NCBI RefSeq assembly: GCF_014076495.1
Contig: NZ_CP043575.1
Location: 1,054,001 to 1,118,000 of the forward strand
Direction: 5' to 3'
DNA length: 64,000 bases
Source: Comamonas koreensis
Lineage (GTDB): Bacteria > Pseudomonadota > Gammaproteobacteria > Burkholderiales > Burkholderiaceae_C
The position numbers and the translations under genes are program-made. Under the pieces are notes generated by a model. It ran no database searches. It was not told where the DNA came from and saw only the letters and a list, made by a program, of their open reading frames with translations. Of the stretch, positions 8,407 through 17,039 are shown piece after piece (positions within the stretch are counted from its first letter, which is position 1; each line of letters opens with the position of its first letter).

Positions 8407-9252
8407 ATGAAGACATTTGCGCTGAAAAAATACCTGCTGGCGCTGGGCGCCGGCGCCGTTATGGCCACCGCTATGGCGGCCACCGCCGTGGCAGCCCCGC
8501 TGAAAATCGGGGTCACGCCTGGCTCGCTCGCCGATTCGGTCCAGGTCGCTGCCAAGGAAGCGCGCCAGGCCGGGCTGGATGTGCAGGTGATCGAGTTCAC
8601 CGACTGGACCACGCCCAACACCGCGCTGGATGCCGGCGATATCGATATCAACTACTTCCAGCACCAGGCCTTTTTGGACAATGCGATCCGCGACCGGGGT
8701 TACAAGATCGAGAGCGTGGGCGTGGGCCTGCTGCCCAATATCGGTCTGTATTCGAAAAAGCATGCGGCGCTGGCCGATATCCCCGCCGGCTCCTCGGTCG
8801 GTGTGGCCAATGACCCGGTCAACCAGGCCCGGGGCCTGTTGCTGCTGCAAACGGCCGGGCTTATCAGCCTGCGCCCCGGCGTGGGCGCCAAGGCCAGCGT
8901 GAACGACATCGTCGGCAACCCGCGCAAGCTCAAGCTGCTGGAGGTCGAAGGCCCGCAGCTGGTGCGTGCGCTTGACGATGTGGCCCTCGCCCAGGGCTAT
9001 CCGGCCCACCTGGTCAACGCCGGCCAGCGCGAGCTGGCCAGCCGCGCGCTGCTGTATTCGACCGTCGATGACCTGTACTACGCGATCCGCTTTGTGGCCC
9101 GCAGCGACCGCAAGCAGGACCCGCGCATTGCGCAGTTTGTGCAGCTCTACCAGGCGTCGCCCGCGGTGGCCAAGCAGATCAGCGCCTCGTTTGCCGATGA
9201 CGCCAAGCTCTATTCGCTGCCCTGGAAGAACGCCGCGAAGGCCGCGCCATGA
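8407..9252 (+). CDS. MetQ/NlpA-family ABC substrate-binding protein, tandem paralogue
   Basis: A 281-residue paralogue of the preceding protein, sharing GVTPGSLADS.Q.AA.EA, IEFTDWT.PNTALD and the C-terminal F.....LYSLPWK ending. It carries a Sec signal with cleavage expected near AVAAP, again without a lipobox. AAGGAAAG precedes ATG 8407 at good spacing. Its stop overlaps the next gene by four bases (ATGA), which ties it to the adjacent DszC-like flavoprotein. A tandem duplication with divergence between the two proteins suggests two related ligands. Confidence 0.87.
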   Translation: MKTFALKKYLLALGAGAVMATAMAATAVAAPLKIGVTPGSLADSVQVAAKEARQAGLDVQVIEFTDWTTPNTALDAGDIDINYFQHQAFLDNAIRDRGYKIESVGVGLLPNIGLYSKKHAALADIPAGSSVGVANDPVNQARGLLLLQTAGLISLRPGVGAKASVNDIVGNPRKLKLLEVEGPQLVRALDDVALAQGYPAHLVNAGQRELASRALLYSTVDDLYYAIRFVARSDRKQDPRIAQFVQLYQASPAVAKQISASFADDAKLYSLPWKNAAKAAP

Positions 9253-10529
9253 CCGAGGCCACACTGACACGCCCCGTGCCCGAGGTTGCTGATGCCAAGG
9301 CCCCGCGCCTGACCGATCTGCAGCAGCGTTTTGCGCCGGTGTTTGCGCGCATTGCCGAAGGTGCTGCCGAGCGCGAGCACAGCCGCACTCTCGCCCATGC
9401 GCCGCTGCAATGGCTGCGCGAGAGCGGCTTTACTGCCCTGCGCCTGCCTCAAAGCCTGGGCGGCAGTGGCGCATCGCTGGAGCAGCTGGTGGCCTTGCTG
9501 GTGGACCTGGCCGAGGCCGACCCCAACCTGACCCAGATCCTGCGGCCGCATTTTCTGTTTGTCGACCGCGTGCTCTACCAGGGCTCCCCCGAGGCACAGC
9601 GCCATTGGCTGCCGCTGGTGGCCCAGGGCGCCACCTTTGGCAATGCGACGACCGAGGTGGGCGAGGGGGCCGTCGGCAGCCTGCAGACCACCTTGGTGCC
9701 CGACCCAGCGGTGCCTGGCCAGTGGCGGCTTCATGGCCAGAAGTTCTATAGCACCGGCAGCTTGTATGCCGACTGGATCAGTGTGCTGGCGCGCGCGGTG
9801 GTGCCCGGCCAGCCGGACCAGACGGTGCATGCGCTGGTAGCGGGCGGTGCGGATGGTGTGGAGCGGCTCGATGACTGGCGTGGCTTTGGCCAGCGGCTGA
9901 CCGGATCGGGCACCACGGTGCTGCGCGATGTGCCGGTGCCGGTGCCAGCGCATGCGGTGCTGCAGTTCCGCGCGGGCGAGCCGTCGCCCATCGTGGCCTT
10001 TGCGCAGCTCTTCCACCTAGCGAGTCTGGCGGGCATTGCCCGCGCGCTGAGCCGCGACACGCTGGCCTATGTGCAACAGCGCCGCCGCGTGTTCAGCCAT
10101 GGCGCGGCCGCCCTGCCCAAGGACGATCCGCTGGTGCAGCAGATTGTGGGCCAGCTGGCCAGCACCGCCTATATGAGCGAGCTGGTGGTGCGCGATGTGG
10201 CCCAGGCGCTGGGCCCGATCTTGCGCAGCGCCGAGGCTGGCCATGAGCGCGCGGACAAGGCCCAGCTCGATGCGCTGGAGCTGCGTGCCGCTCAGGCCCA
10301 GGTGGCGGTGGTCGATGCGGTGCTGCAGGCGGCCACGCGCATGTTTGATGTGGGCGGGTCGAGCGCGCTGGCCGAGGACCTGCGGCTGGACCGCCACTGG
10401 CGCAATGCCCGCACGCTGGCCTCGCACAACCCGGTCATCTACAAGGCCAAGTCGGTGGGCGACATGCTGCTCAACGGCGCCGAGCCGGTCTACTTCTGGC
10501 AGGTGGGGCTCGCAGCAAAAAACGCATAA
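9249..10529 (+). CDS. DszC/SfnB-like flavoprotein monooxygenase (acyl-CoA dehydrogenase fold), third paralogue
   Basis: A 426-residue acyl-CoA dehydrogenase-fold protein, more diverged than the two SfnB-like proteins upstream. Seen are FGNATTEVG, WRLHGQKFYSTGSLYADWI, DDWRGFGQRLTGSGTTVL, and a C-terminal MFDVGGSSALAEDLRLDRHWRNARTLASHNP. The HWRNARTL.SHNP signature is typical of DszC and related reduced-flavin monooxygenases. It starts with ATGA overlapping the upstream binding-protein gene, so translation is coupled. Likely a cytoplasmic S-oxygenase using FMNH2; substrate unassigned. Confidence 0.83.
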   Translation: MTEATLTRPVPEVADAKAPRLTDLQQRFAPVFARIAEGAAEREHSRTLAHAPLQWLRESGFTALRLPQSLGGSGASLEQLVALLVDLAEADPNLTQILRPHFLFVDRVLYQGSPEAQRHWLPLVAQGATFGNATTEVGEGAVGSLQTTLVPDPAVPGQWRLHGQKFYSTGSLYADWISVLARAVVPGQPDQTVHALVAGGADGVERLDDWRGFGQRLTGSGTTVLRDVPVPVPAHAVLQFRAGEPSPIVAFAQLFHLASLAGIARALSRDTLAYVQQRRRVFSHGAAALPKDDPLVQQIVGQLASTAYMSELVVRDVAQALGPILRSAEAGHERADKAQLDALELRAAQAQVAVVDAVLQAATRMFDVGGSSALAEDLRLDRHWRNARTLASHNPVIYKAKSVGDMLLNGAEPVYFWQVGLAAKNA

Positions 10530-10653
10530 GAACATGAGATTTCATTCCTTGGCCTGCGGCGGCGCAGTGGTTGTAATGGTTGTCTTGACGCTGGAGGCAG
10601 CGACCCGGATAGGCCGGGCCCTGGCCCCTTGCGTGTGAACGACTGGAATGAAC

Positions 10654-11271
10654 ATGAGCCGCATCTTGAAAACCGTCATCGTCAATGGCAGCCTGGGCAA
10701 GCCTTCGCGCACCCGCAGCCTGCTCGACAGCTTGCATCTGCAACTGGGCCAGGCCCTGGGCCAGTCGGCCCAGGCGGTGCGCCTGGATGTGCGCCATATC
10801 GACCTGGTCGATCTGGTGGCCGACATCGGCCCGGTGCTGTACAAGGATGCGCTGTCCGCCGCCGCCCGTGATGCGCTGGAAGCGATCGAGACCGCGGACT
10901 TCCTGATCGTCGGCTCGCCCGTGTTCCGGGGCAGCCTGCCGGGCCTGCTCAAACACCTGTTTGACCTGGTGGACCAGCATGCGCTGCAGGGCACGCCCGT
11001 GCTGCTGGCTGCCACCGGCGGCAGCCCACGCCATTCGCTGGTGCTGGACCACCAGCTGCGCCCGCTGTTCGGCTTTTTCTCGGCCTTGACCTTGCCGATC
11101 GGCGTCTATGCAACGCCCGAAGACATCCAGGGCGGTGTGGTGGTGAGCGAGGCGCTGCACAAGCATATCTCGCTGGCGGTGAGCCTGGCGGTGCCGGTGC
11201 TCAGCGCGCTGGCGCACAGCCAGCGCAGCAGCCAGCCTGCCTTGCATGCGCTGGAGCGCCAGGCCGCTTAA
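10654..11271 (+). CDS. msuE: NAD(P)H-dependent FMN reductase, MsuE/SsuE type
   Basis: A 205-residue flavodoxin-like reductase (VIVNGSLGKPSRTRSLLDSL at the N terminus for FMN phosphate binding, then ADFLIVGSPVFRGSLPGLLKHLFDL and PVLLAATGGSPRHSLVLDHQLRPLFGFF). It reduces FMN with NAD(P)H and supplies FMNH2 to the SsuD-, DszA- and DszC-type oxygenases of this cluster. It is the only flavin reductase seen here, so it probably serves up to six partners. ATG 10654 is preferred because GGAA lies six bases upstream; ATG 10648 is an alternative adding two residues. Confidence 0.87.
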   Translation: MSRILKTVIVNGSLGKPSRTRSLLDSLHLQLGQALGQSAQAVRLDVRHIDLVDLVADIGPVLYKDALSAAARDALEAIETADFLIVGSPVFRGSLPGLLKHLFDLVDQHALQGTPVLLAATGGSPRHSLVLDHQLRPLFGFFSALTLPIGVYATPEDIQGGVVVSEALHKHISLAVSLAVPVLSALAHSQRSSQPALHALERQAA

Positions 11272-11391
11272 GCGCGTTCAGGCTTCTTTTCAAACGCCAC
11301 CCGCCTGCATACGCTGCGGTCGGGCTGGCGCAGCATGCCCTGCGGCGTCTGCTGCACGCCCCTTGCCTTGCAGCCATCCTGACCCTTTGCC

Positions 11392-12543
11392 ATGGCCTCT
11401 ACCTCATCCCCACCGGAGCTGTTCTGGTTCCTGCCTACCTCCGGCGATACCCGCTACCTGGGCGCCTCGGACTTTGGCCGCCAACCCACGCCCGAGTACC
11501 TGCGCAGCATTGCCACGACCAGCGAGAACCTGGGCTATGACGGGCTGCTGATTCCGACCGGCAGTTCGTGCCTCGACCCCTGGGTGGTGGCATCCAGCTT
11601 GGTCGCGGTCACCCAGCGCATCAAGCTGCTGGTGGCGCTGCGCACCTCGCTGGGCATGCCGGTGCCCAGTGCGCGCCAAGCCGCTACCTTGGATCAGGCG
11701 CTCGCCGGGCGTTTGCTGCTCAATGTGGTGCCCGGGGGCGATGCCACCGAGCTGGAGGCCGATGGCGTGTTTCTGGCCCATGACGAGCGCTATGCCTATG
11801 CCGATGAGTTTCTGAGCATCTGGCGGCGCCTGCTGGCCGGCGAGACGGTGGACCACGAGGGCAAGTACTTCAAGGTCAAGCAGGGCAAGAACTTTTTCGA
11901 GCCAGTGCAAAAACCGTATCCGCCTTTGTACTTTGGCGGCTCCTCCGACGCCGCCCATGACCTGGCGGCCAAGCATGTCGATGCCTACCTGACCTGGGGC
12001 GAGCCGCCCCAGGCCGTGGCGCGCAAGTTTGCCGATATCCGGGCACGTGCCGCCGCTGCCGGCCGCCAGCTGCGCCTGGGCGTGCGCCTGCATGTGATCG
12101 TGCGCGAGACCAACGAGGAGGCCTGGGCCGATGCCGAGCGCCTGATCAGCAAGCTGACCGACGAGGACATTGCGAAAGCGCAGCAGAACTATGCGCGCAT
12201 GGACTCGGTCGGCCAGGCGCGCATGGCGGCCTTGCATGGCGGTAACCGCCAGAAGCTGGAGGTGGCACCCAACCTCTGGGCCGGTGTCGGCCTGGTGCGC
12301 GGCGGTGCCGGTACCGCGCTGGTGGGCGATGCGGCCACCGTGGCCGAGCGCCTGCGCGAGTACATGGACATTGGTGCCGATACCTTTGTGCTGTCGGGCT
12401 ACCCGCACCTGGAGGAGTCGATCCGCTTTGCCGAATTGGTGTTTCCGCTGCTGGGCAAGAAGAGCGTGACCACCGCGCGCTCGCAGACTGGCGGCGCGTT
12501 TGATGTTCGTGGTGTTCAACAATGGAAGGAGTCGGCTTCATGA
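11392..12543 (+). CDS. ssuD: FMNH2-dependent alkanesulfonate monooxygenase
   Basis: At 383 residues it has the length of SsuD (about 380) and its hallmark regions: [14 protein letters not shown] at the N terminus, [39 protein letters not shown] and [19 protein letters not shown]. It converts alkanesulfonate, FMNH2 and O2 to an aldehyde and sulfite, giving cells sulfur when sulfate is scarce. It belongs to the luciferase-like superfamily but to a shorter branch than the two NtaA/DszA-type enzymes upstream. Its last four bases overlap the following amidohydrolase. No SsuABC transporter is adjacent; import may be through the MetNI-type system. Confidence 0.9.
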   Translation: MASTSSPPELFWFLPTSGDTRYLGASDFGRQPTPEYLRSIATTSENLGYDGLLIPTGSSCLDPWVVASSLVAVTQRIKLLVALRTSLGMPVPSARQAATLDQALAGRLLLNVVPGGDATELEADGVFLAHDERYAYADEFLSIWRRLLAGETVDHEGKYFKVKQGKNFFEPVQKPYPPLYFGGSSDAAHDLAAKHVDAYLTWGEPPQAVARKFADIRARAAAAGRQLRLGVRLHVIVRETNEEAWADAERLISKLTDEDIAKAQQNYARMDSVGQARMAALHGGNRQKLEVAPNLWAGVGLVRGGAGTALVGDAATVAERLREYMDIGADTFVLSGYPHLEESIRFAELVFPLLGKKSVTTARSQTGGAFDVRGVQQWKESAS

Positions 12544-13391
12544 GCCTGCCCGTGATCGATATGCGCTGCCGGCCAGCGTTCTTGCACAACTTTTTTGGCG
12601 CAACGCCCGGCTCGCCCGAGCATGACACCGCCCGCTGGCTGAACCGGCGCGTGGGTACGCGCGGCAGCGATACGCACTTTGAGGAATCGCTGACCCAAGA
12701 CGGCTTTTTAAAGGCGGTGCGCGATGCCGGCCTGAGCCAGGCCGTGGTCGTGGGGCGGCACACGCCTTCGCAGCACCTGCCCAACGATACGATCCACCAG
12801 ATCGTGCAGGGCCACAGCGAGTTGCTGGGCATTGCCGGGGTGGACCCGGTGCTGCAAGGCGAGCAGGCGGCGCTCGACGAGATCGAGCGGGCCGTCAAGC
12901 AGCTGGGCCTGCGCGGCATCGACCTGGAGCCCGGCTTTGGCGACCCGGCGCGCCACCCCGATGACCCCGTGTACTGGCCCGTTTATGAGCGCGCGCGGGA
13001 GCTGGGTGTGCCGGTGTTCCTGATGAGCGGCCCGACCACACCGGACCCGAGCTTCAACGACCCGGCGCGCCTGGCCAAGGTGGCCCAGGCCTTTCCCGAT
13101 CTGCCGCTGGTCGTCTACCACGGCTACTGGCCGCGTGTGCAGGAGGCCATTGGCCTGGCCTTCCGCTACGCCAATGTCTACCTGGTGCCGGACATGTATG
13201 TGTTCCAGCCCGGCCACCAGGCCTATGTGCAGGCGGCCAACCAGTTCCTGGGCGACCAACTGCTGTTCGGCTCGTCCTACCCCTTCCGCCCCATCGGCCA
13301 GAGCATTGACGACTTTCTGGCGCTGGGCTTTGACGAGGCCGTGCTGCCCAAGCTGCTGCATGGCAATGCGGCGCGCATTTTGGGGCTGTAG
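12540..13391 (+). CDS. Amidohydrolase-family protein (Amidohydro_2, TIM-barrel)
   Basis: A 283-residue protein of the amidohydrolase-2 group related to decarboxylases and lactonases ([55 protein letters not shown] near the C terminus, where the metal-binding aspartate is often replaced). ATG 12540 overlaps the ssuD stop (ATGA) and has AAGGAG nine bases before it. Genes of this type often accompany sulfonate and DszA-type oxygenase genes. It may hydrolyse or decarboxylate a product of the oxygenases, but the reaction cannot be stated. Confidence 0.72.
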   Translation: MSLPVIDMRCRPAFLHNFFGATPGSPEHDTARWLNRRVGTRGSDTHFEESLTQDGFLKAVRDAGLSQAVVVGRHTPSQHLPNDTIHQIVQGHSELLGIAGVDPVLQGEQAALDEIERAVKQLGLRGIDLEPGFGDPARHPDDPVYWPVYERARELGVPVFLMSGPTTPDPSFNDPARLAKVAQAFPDLPLVVYHGYWPRVQEAIGLAFRYANVYLVPDMYVFQPGHQAYVQAANQFLGDQLLFGSSYPFRPIGQSIDDFLALGFDEAVLPKLLHGNAARILGL

Positions 13392-13436
13392 TCGGCCTGC
13401 GGCGAATGCTGCGCCGCTCCCATCCCACTCCACCAA

Positions 13437-13461
13437 GGGCTCCCGACAGGAGCCCTTTTTT
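13437..13461 (+). terminator. Rho-independent terminator of the sulfur island
   Basis: GGGCTCC and GGAGCCC pair around a five-base loop and are followed by six T residues. It lies 45 bases after the amidohydrolase stop and marks the end of the co-directional organosulfur cluster. Confidence 0.9.
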
Positions 13462-13885
13462 GCGTATGCGGCGAGGGCCGCGTGGCAGACCTCTCTGCCG
13501 GGCGGGAGCGCGGTGGTGCGCCATCGGCTGCACGGTCGCTGTTATCCAGAGCAACGCCCCCATGGCCATCGACTTCTTGCACGCCATGGCGATCCAAACC
13601 GCCTGCGCCCCCCGCCGCCGCTACCTGGGGTTTACCCAAGGGTAATTGTCAATAAATCGTCAATAGATTTACAACAAATGTTTCTTAATGTTTTGTTAAC
13701 CAAGCGGTTGGTACATTTTCTAACAGGTTGCGGATAATTGCGTCTTTGGTTTTTTGCTGAGAGAAGTGCTTTTATGTGGGTACTTGCTGCTTTTTGAAGA
13801 ATTCGGAAACCAGGAAATTTTTTTCCTGAATTAATGCATTTTCTCTATCGCAAATTGTTTTTTTATTATTTATGTGGAAAGAACA
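13462..13885. promoter_or_regulatory. AT-rich intergenic leader upstream of the DUF11 surface protein
   Basis: The first half is ordinary GC-rich DNA without a convincing gene. From about 13640 the composition drops sharply to AT-rich, against a high-GC background. It holds a 14-bp palindrome TTACCCAAGGGTAA at 13632-13645, two GTCAATA repeats just after it, and many T-runs. It probably contains the promoter and binding sites for the surface-protein gene; silencing by an H-NS-like protein is possible. I cannot assign -35/-10 boxes with confidence. Confidence 0.5.
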
Positions 13886-16800
13886 ATGATGCTCAAACAA
13901 TCATGGTGGCCATTTTTGCTGCACCGCGCTAAGGCCAAGGCTGCGGTGCTGCTGTTCGCTGCCTCGCCGCTGTACGCGCTGGCCCAGGTGGCTGACGTGC
14001 AAATCACCAAATCCGGCCCATCATCGGCTGTGGGCGGCACGCCGGTGAGCTATGTGCTGGAGATGGATAACAACGGTCCCAACGCGGCGAATGGCGCGCG
14101 TTTTGAGGACGTGTTGCCCGCCGGTCTGGCGAATGTCACGCTGGCCTGTACGCTGGCCACGGGTGGTGCGACCTGCCCGGCCGATCTGGCCTTGGCCGGT
14201 GGCGTGGTGTCTGGCACGTTGGCCAGCTTTCCCAACCAGGGCAAGGTGCGGGTGGAGATCCAGGCCCGTTTTGGCGTGACGGGCCCCAGCACGTTGACCA
14301 ATACAGCGACCATCAGTGCCCCGGCAGGGACCTCCGATCCGGTGCCGGGCTCCAACAGCAGCTCGATCAGCACGGCCATGCGCTATGAGGTGAACCTGGC
14401 CGTCACCAAGACGCAAAGCAGCGACAGCTTCCAAAGCGGCGTGCCGCTGACCTACACCATCAGCTTGCGCAACAACGGCGTGGGCGCTGCCGATGGCGTG
14501 GCGCTGTACGACCGGCTGAGCAACAGCTTTATCAGCCACATTGGGGCAGATCTGGTGTTCAACCAGTGCACGGCCAGCGGTGGCGCGCAATGCCCGGACA
14601 ATGCCAGCTTCCCCAACCACAGCGGTGCCAACGACTACGGCCCGGTGTTCAACGCCACGGTGCCAGTGTTGCCGCCTGGTGGCGCGGTGGTCGTCACCTA
14701 TACGATGACGCCTTATCTGGTGCCCAATGCCGCCTGCGGTCGCCCCGCCGGCCAGTTGTTCAACCAGGCTTCGCTCCAGCTGCTCGATGGCATGGTGGAC
14801 ACCACCCCGGCCGACAACCAGCAGACTGCCATTTTGCAGGTGCCCGGCACGCCCGCCTGTCCCACGACGGATCTGCAGGTGAGCAAGACCCAGGACCCGC
14901 CGGTGCCTGCCATGGGGGATCTGGTGACCTATACGATGACCTTGGTCAATGCTGGCCCGAACGCGGCCAACGGCGCCAGCATCGCGGACATCATCCGCAC
15001 CCATGGCGGCTCGGCCAATTACTTCGCGGTCGACACGCAGTTTCAAAGCTGCTTCGCCGAAGGGGGCGCAGTCTGCCCACCGTCCTCGGAGTTCCTGGAG
15101 CCGAGCGGCAATGCCTCGTATGTGAGCTTGTTCAATACCCAGGTGCCGGTCTTGCCCGTCAACGGGCGGCTGACCATCATCTACCAGGTGCAAACCCGCT
15201 TCAATGGCAGCATTCCATGCGGGCGCACCCTGGGTGGTCTGAACAATGAGTTCTCGGCGAACCCGCCCGACAACATGACCGACTCCAACACCAGCAACAA
15301 CGTGGCGTCGGTGGGTATCCTGGTGCCGGCCACGCCGGCATGCCCCAGAACGGATCTGGCGGTGACCAAGACGCAAAGCGCGGACCTGTACCAGCCGGGT
15401 GTGCCCGTCCATTACACGATGACCGTGACCAACAAGGGCCCTGCAGCTGCCGATGGTGCGTCCATCGCCGATCGTCTGATCACGTTTGAGTTGGCCAACC
15501 GCCTGGATGTGCAATCGTCTGCGATCAGCTGCTCAGCAGCCGGTGGTGCCGTGTGCCCGGACGCTTCAGTGTTTCCTGCGCCTTATACGGGCAGCATCAG
15601 CGGGTTTTCCTGGCCTTTCCAGGCGCAGGTGCCACAGCTGCCGGTGGGTGGCAGTCTGACCATCGGCTACAGCCTGACCTATAGCTATTCCCAAAGCAGC
15701 TGTGACTGGCCATCGGGCTATCTGGTCAACGAGTTCTCGGCCAACCCTGGCGATGGCGTCGAAGAGGCGGTGCCTTCCGACAACGTGGCCACGACGGCCA
15801 TGCAGCGCTTTAGCTGCTCGAACGTGTCGGTCAACAAATCGGTCAACCCGGTCACGGCCACCAGCGGCGCGCAGGTGACCTACGCGGTGGACATGCACAA
15901 CGCCGGCCCGGCCGACACCAGCAATGTGGTCTTCTCCGATCCACTGCCCGCTGGCGTGGTGTTCAGCGATGCCAGCTGCAGCGTGCTGGTGGCGCCTGCA
16001 CAGTGCGGCGCAACGGTCGACTATGACCCGGCCACCCGCACCGTGAGCAGTGTGGTGACGTCGCTGGGCAATGGCGGCGCGGTGCGCTTTGTCATCCAGA
16101 CCACCGCGGGTGGCCAACCGGGCACCTACACCAATACCGCCTATGCGGCGGTACCTGCTGGCGTGATTGACCCCATCCTTGCGTCCAACGAGAGCTATGT
16201 GAACCTGCAGATATTTGCACCGACGACCACCAAGACCGTGACCAAGAGCATTGCAGGCCTGGCGACGGGCTTGCCCCAGGCGATGACCTTCAGTGGCAGC
16301 CTGCGCTGCGGCACGCAGCCTGCGCAAACCTGGACGGCCACGGTCGCCGCAGGCGCGACCAGCGGCACCAGCGCAGCACTGACGGTGTTTGAAGGCGACA
16401 GTTGCACGGCCACCGAAGACACGCCGCCGGCGGCCCCTGCGGGCTATGGCTGGAGCGGTGCGCCAGAGATTGCCGAGCAGGCCCAGGGCTTTACGGTGAC
16501 CAACCGCCTGCAGCGGCTGACGGGCGGTGTGCAACTGACCAAGCGCATCACCGGCCCGGCAGCAGGCGTTGCAGCCGCCAATGGCAGCTTCGACTTCAGC
16601 CTGGATTGCGGCCCGGACGGCATGCACACCGCCAGCGTTACGGTAGCCAATGGGCAAGAAGCCAGCGTCCACTTGGCCGATCTGCCTGCGAATGCCAGCT
16701 GCACAGTGACTGAGACGGGCAAGGCCGCAGCGCCTGCGGGCTACCAGTGGCGGGCGCCGGTGTACAGCGCCAACCCGGTGGTGATACCTGCTGGCAGCGA

Positions 16801-16975
16801 TGTGGCGCTGAGCGTCAGCAATCCGCTGACCAGTAACGGCAGCGTGGTTGACCCCATCGATGGCGGCAACAACGGCAAGCTGCGCGCGGTGCCGGTGGGC
16901 AGTCCCTGGGCCTATCTGGTGCTGACGGGCCTGATCGCGGGCCTGGGTATGGCGCGCAGAAGGCGCATGCTGTAA
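13886..16975 (+). CDS. DUF11-repeat surface protein with C-terminal sorting-type signal
   Basis: A 1029-residue exported protein. A signal peptide ends near LYALAQ. About five DUF11-type immunoglobulin-like modules follow, each beginning like V.KTQS...GVPVTYT...NNGP.AADGA, roughly at residues 40-160, 165-325, 330-490, 490-650 and 650-770. Two smaller modules (about 770-980) resemble the DUF5979/prealbumin-like domains of surface proteins. The end is a short linker, AVPVGSPWAYLVLTGL, a hydrophobic helix and RRRRML, the layout of PEP-CTERM/IPTL-CTERM sorting signals. ATG 13886 follows GGAAAG; ATG 13889 and GTG 13874 are alternatives. Expected to be anchored or released at the cell surface, perhaps as an adhesin. 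Function unproven. Confidence 0.82.
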   Translation: MMLKQSWWPFLLHRAKAKAAVLLFAASPLYALAQVADVQITKSGPSSAVGGTPVSYVLEMDNNGPNAANGARFEDVLPAGLANVTLACTLATGGATCPADLALAGGVVSGTLASFPNQGKVRVEIQARFGVTGPSTLTNTATISAPAGTSDPVPGSNSSSISTAMRYEVNLAVTKTQSSDSFQSGVPLTYTISLRNNGVGAADGVALYDRLSNSFISHIGADLVFNQCTASGGAQCPDNASFPNHSGANDYGPVFNATVPVLPPGGAVVVTYTMTPYLVPNAACGRPAGQLFNQASLQLLDGMVDTTPADNQQTAILQVPGTPACPTTDLQVSKTQDPPVPAMGDLVTYTMTLVNAGPNAANGASIADIIRTHGGSANYFAVDTQFQSCFAEGGAVCPPSSEFLEPSGNASYVSLFNTQVPVLPVNGRLTIIYQVQTRFNGSIPCGRTLGGLNNEFSANPPDNMTDSNTSNNVASVGILVPATPACPRTDLAVTKTQSADLYQPGVPVHYTMTVTNKGPAAADGASIADRLITFELANRLDVQSSAISCSAAGGAVCPDASVFPAPYTGSISGFSWPFQAQVPQLPVGGSLTIGYSLTYSYSQSSCDWPSGYLVNEFSANPGDGVEEAVPSDNVATTAMQRFSCSNVSVNKSVNPVTATSGAQVTYAVDMHNAGPADTSNVVFSDPLPAGVVFSDASCSVLVAPAQCGATVDYDPATRTVSSVVTSLGNGGAVRFVIQTTAGGQPGTYTNTAYAAVPAGVIDPILASNESYVNLQIFAPTTTKTVTKSIAGLATGLPQAMTFSGSLRCGTQPAQTWTATVAAGATSGTSAALTVFEGDSCTATEDTPPAAPAGYGWSGAPEIAEQAQGFTVTNRLQRLTGGVQLTKRITGPAAGVAAANGSFDFSLDCGPDGMHTASVTVANGQEASVHLADLPANASCTVTETGKAAAPAGYQWRAPVYSANPVVIPAGSDVALSVSNPLTSNGSVVDPIDGGNNGKLRAVPVGSPWAYLVLTGLIAGLGMARRRRML

Positions 16976-17011
16976 GCGCGCAGCGCTTGAGCGCTGCGAC
17001 CTAGCCAACCC

Positions 17012-17039
17012 GTGCCCGGCCGCCTCAGCAGCCGGGCAC
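17012..17039. terminator. Possible terminator hairpin between convergent DUF11-protein and LysR genes
   Basis: GTGCCCGGC pairs with GCCGGGCAC around a ten-base loop and overlaps the LysR stop codon. Only three T residues follow on the plus strand. A second perfect hairpin, CGCAGCGC-TTGA-GCGCTGCG, lies just upstream at 16979-16998. Together they probably separate the converging transcripts. Confidence 0.45.

Noticed and set aside
10585..10613. A sigma-70 promoter (TTGACG, 17 bases, GATAGG) before the FMN reductase gene
   Set aside because: The -10 match is only three of six and the sequence is GC-rich; not enough to annotate.
14021..15514. A long minus-strand frame opposite the DUF11 protein gene
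   Set aside because: Repetitive His/Gly/Arg-rich translation with no recognisable fold; the sense gene has a signal peptide, modules and a sorting tail.
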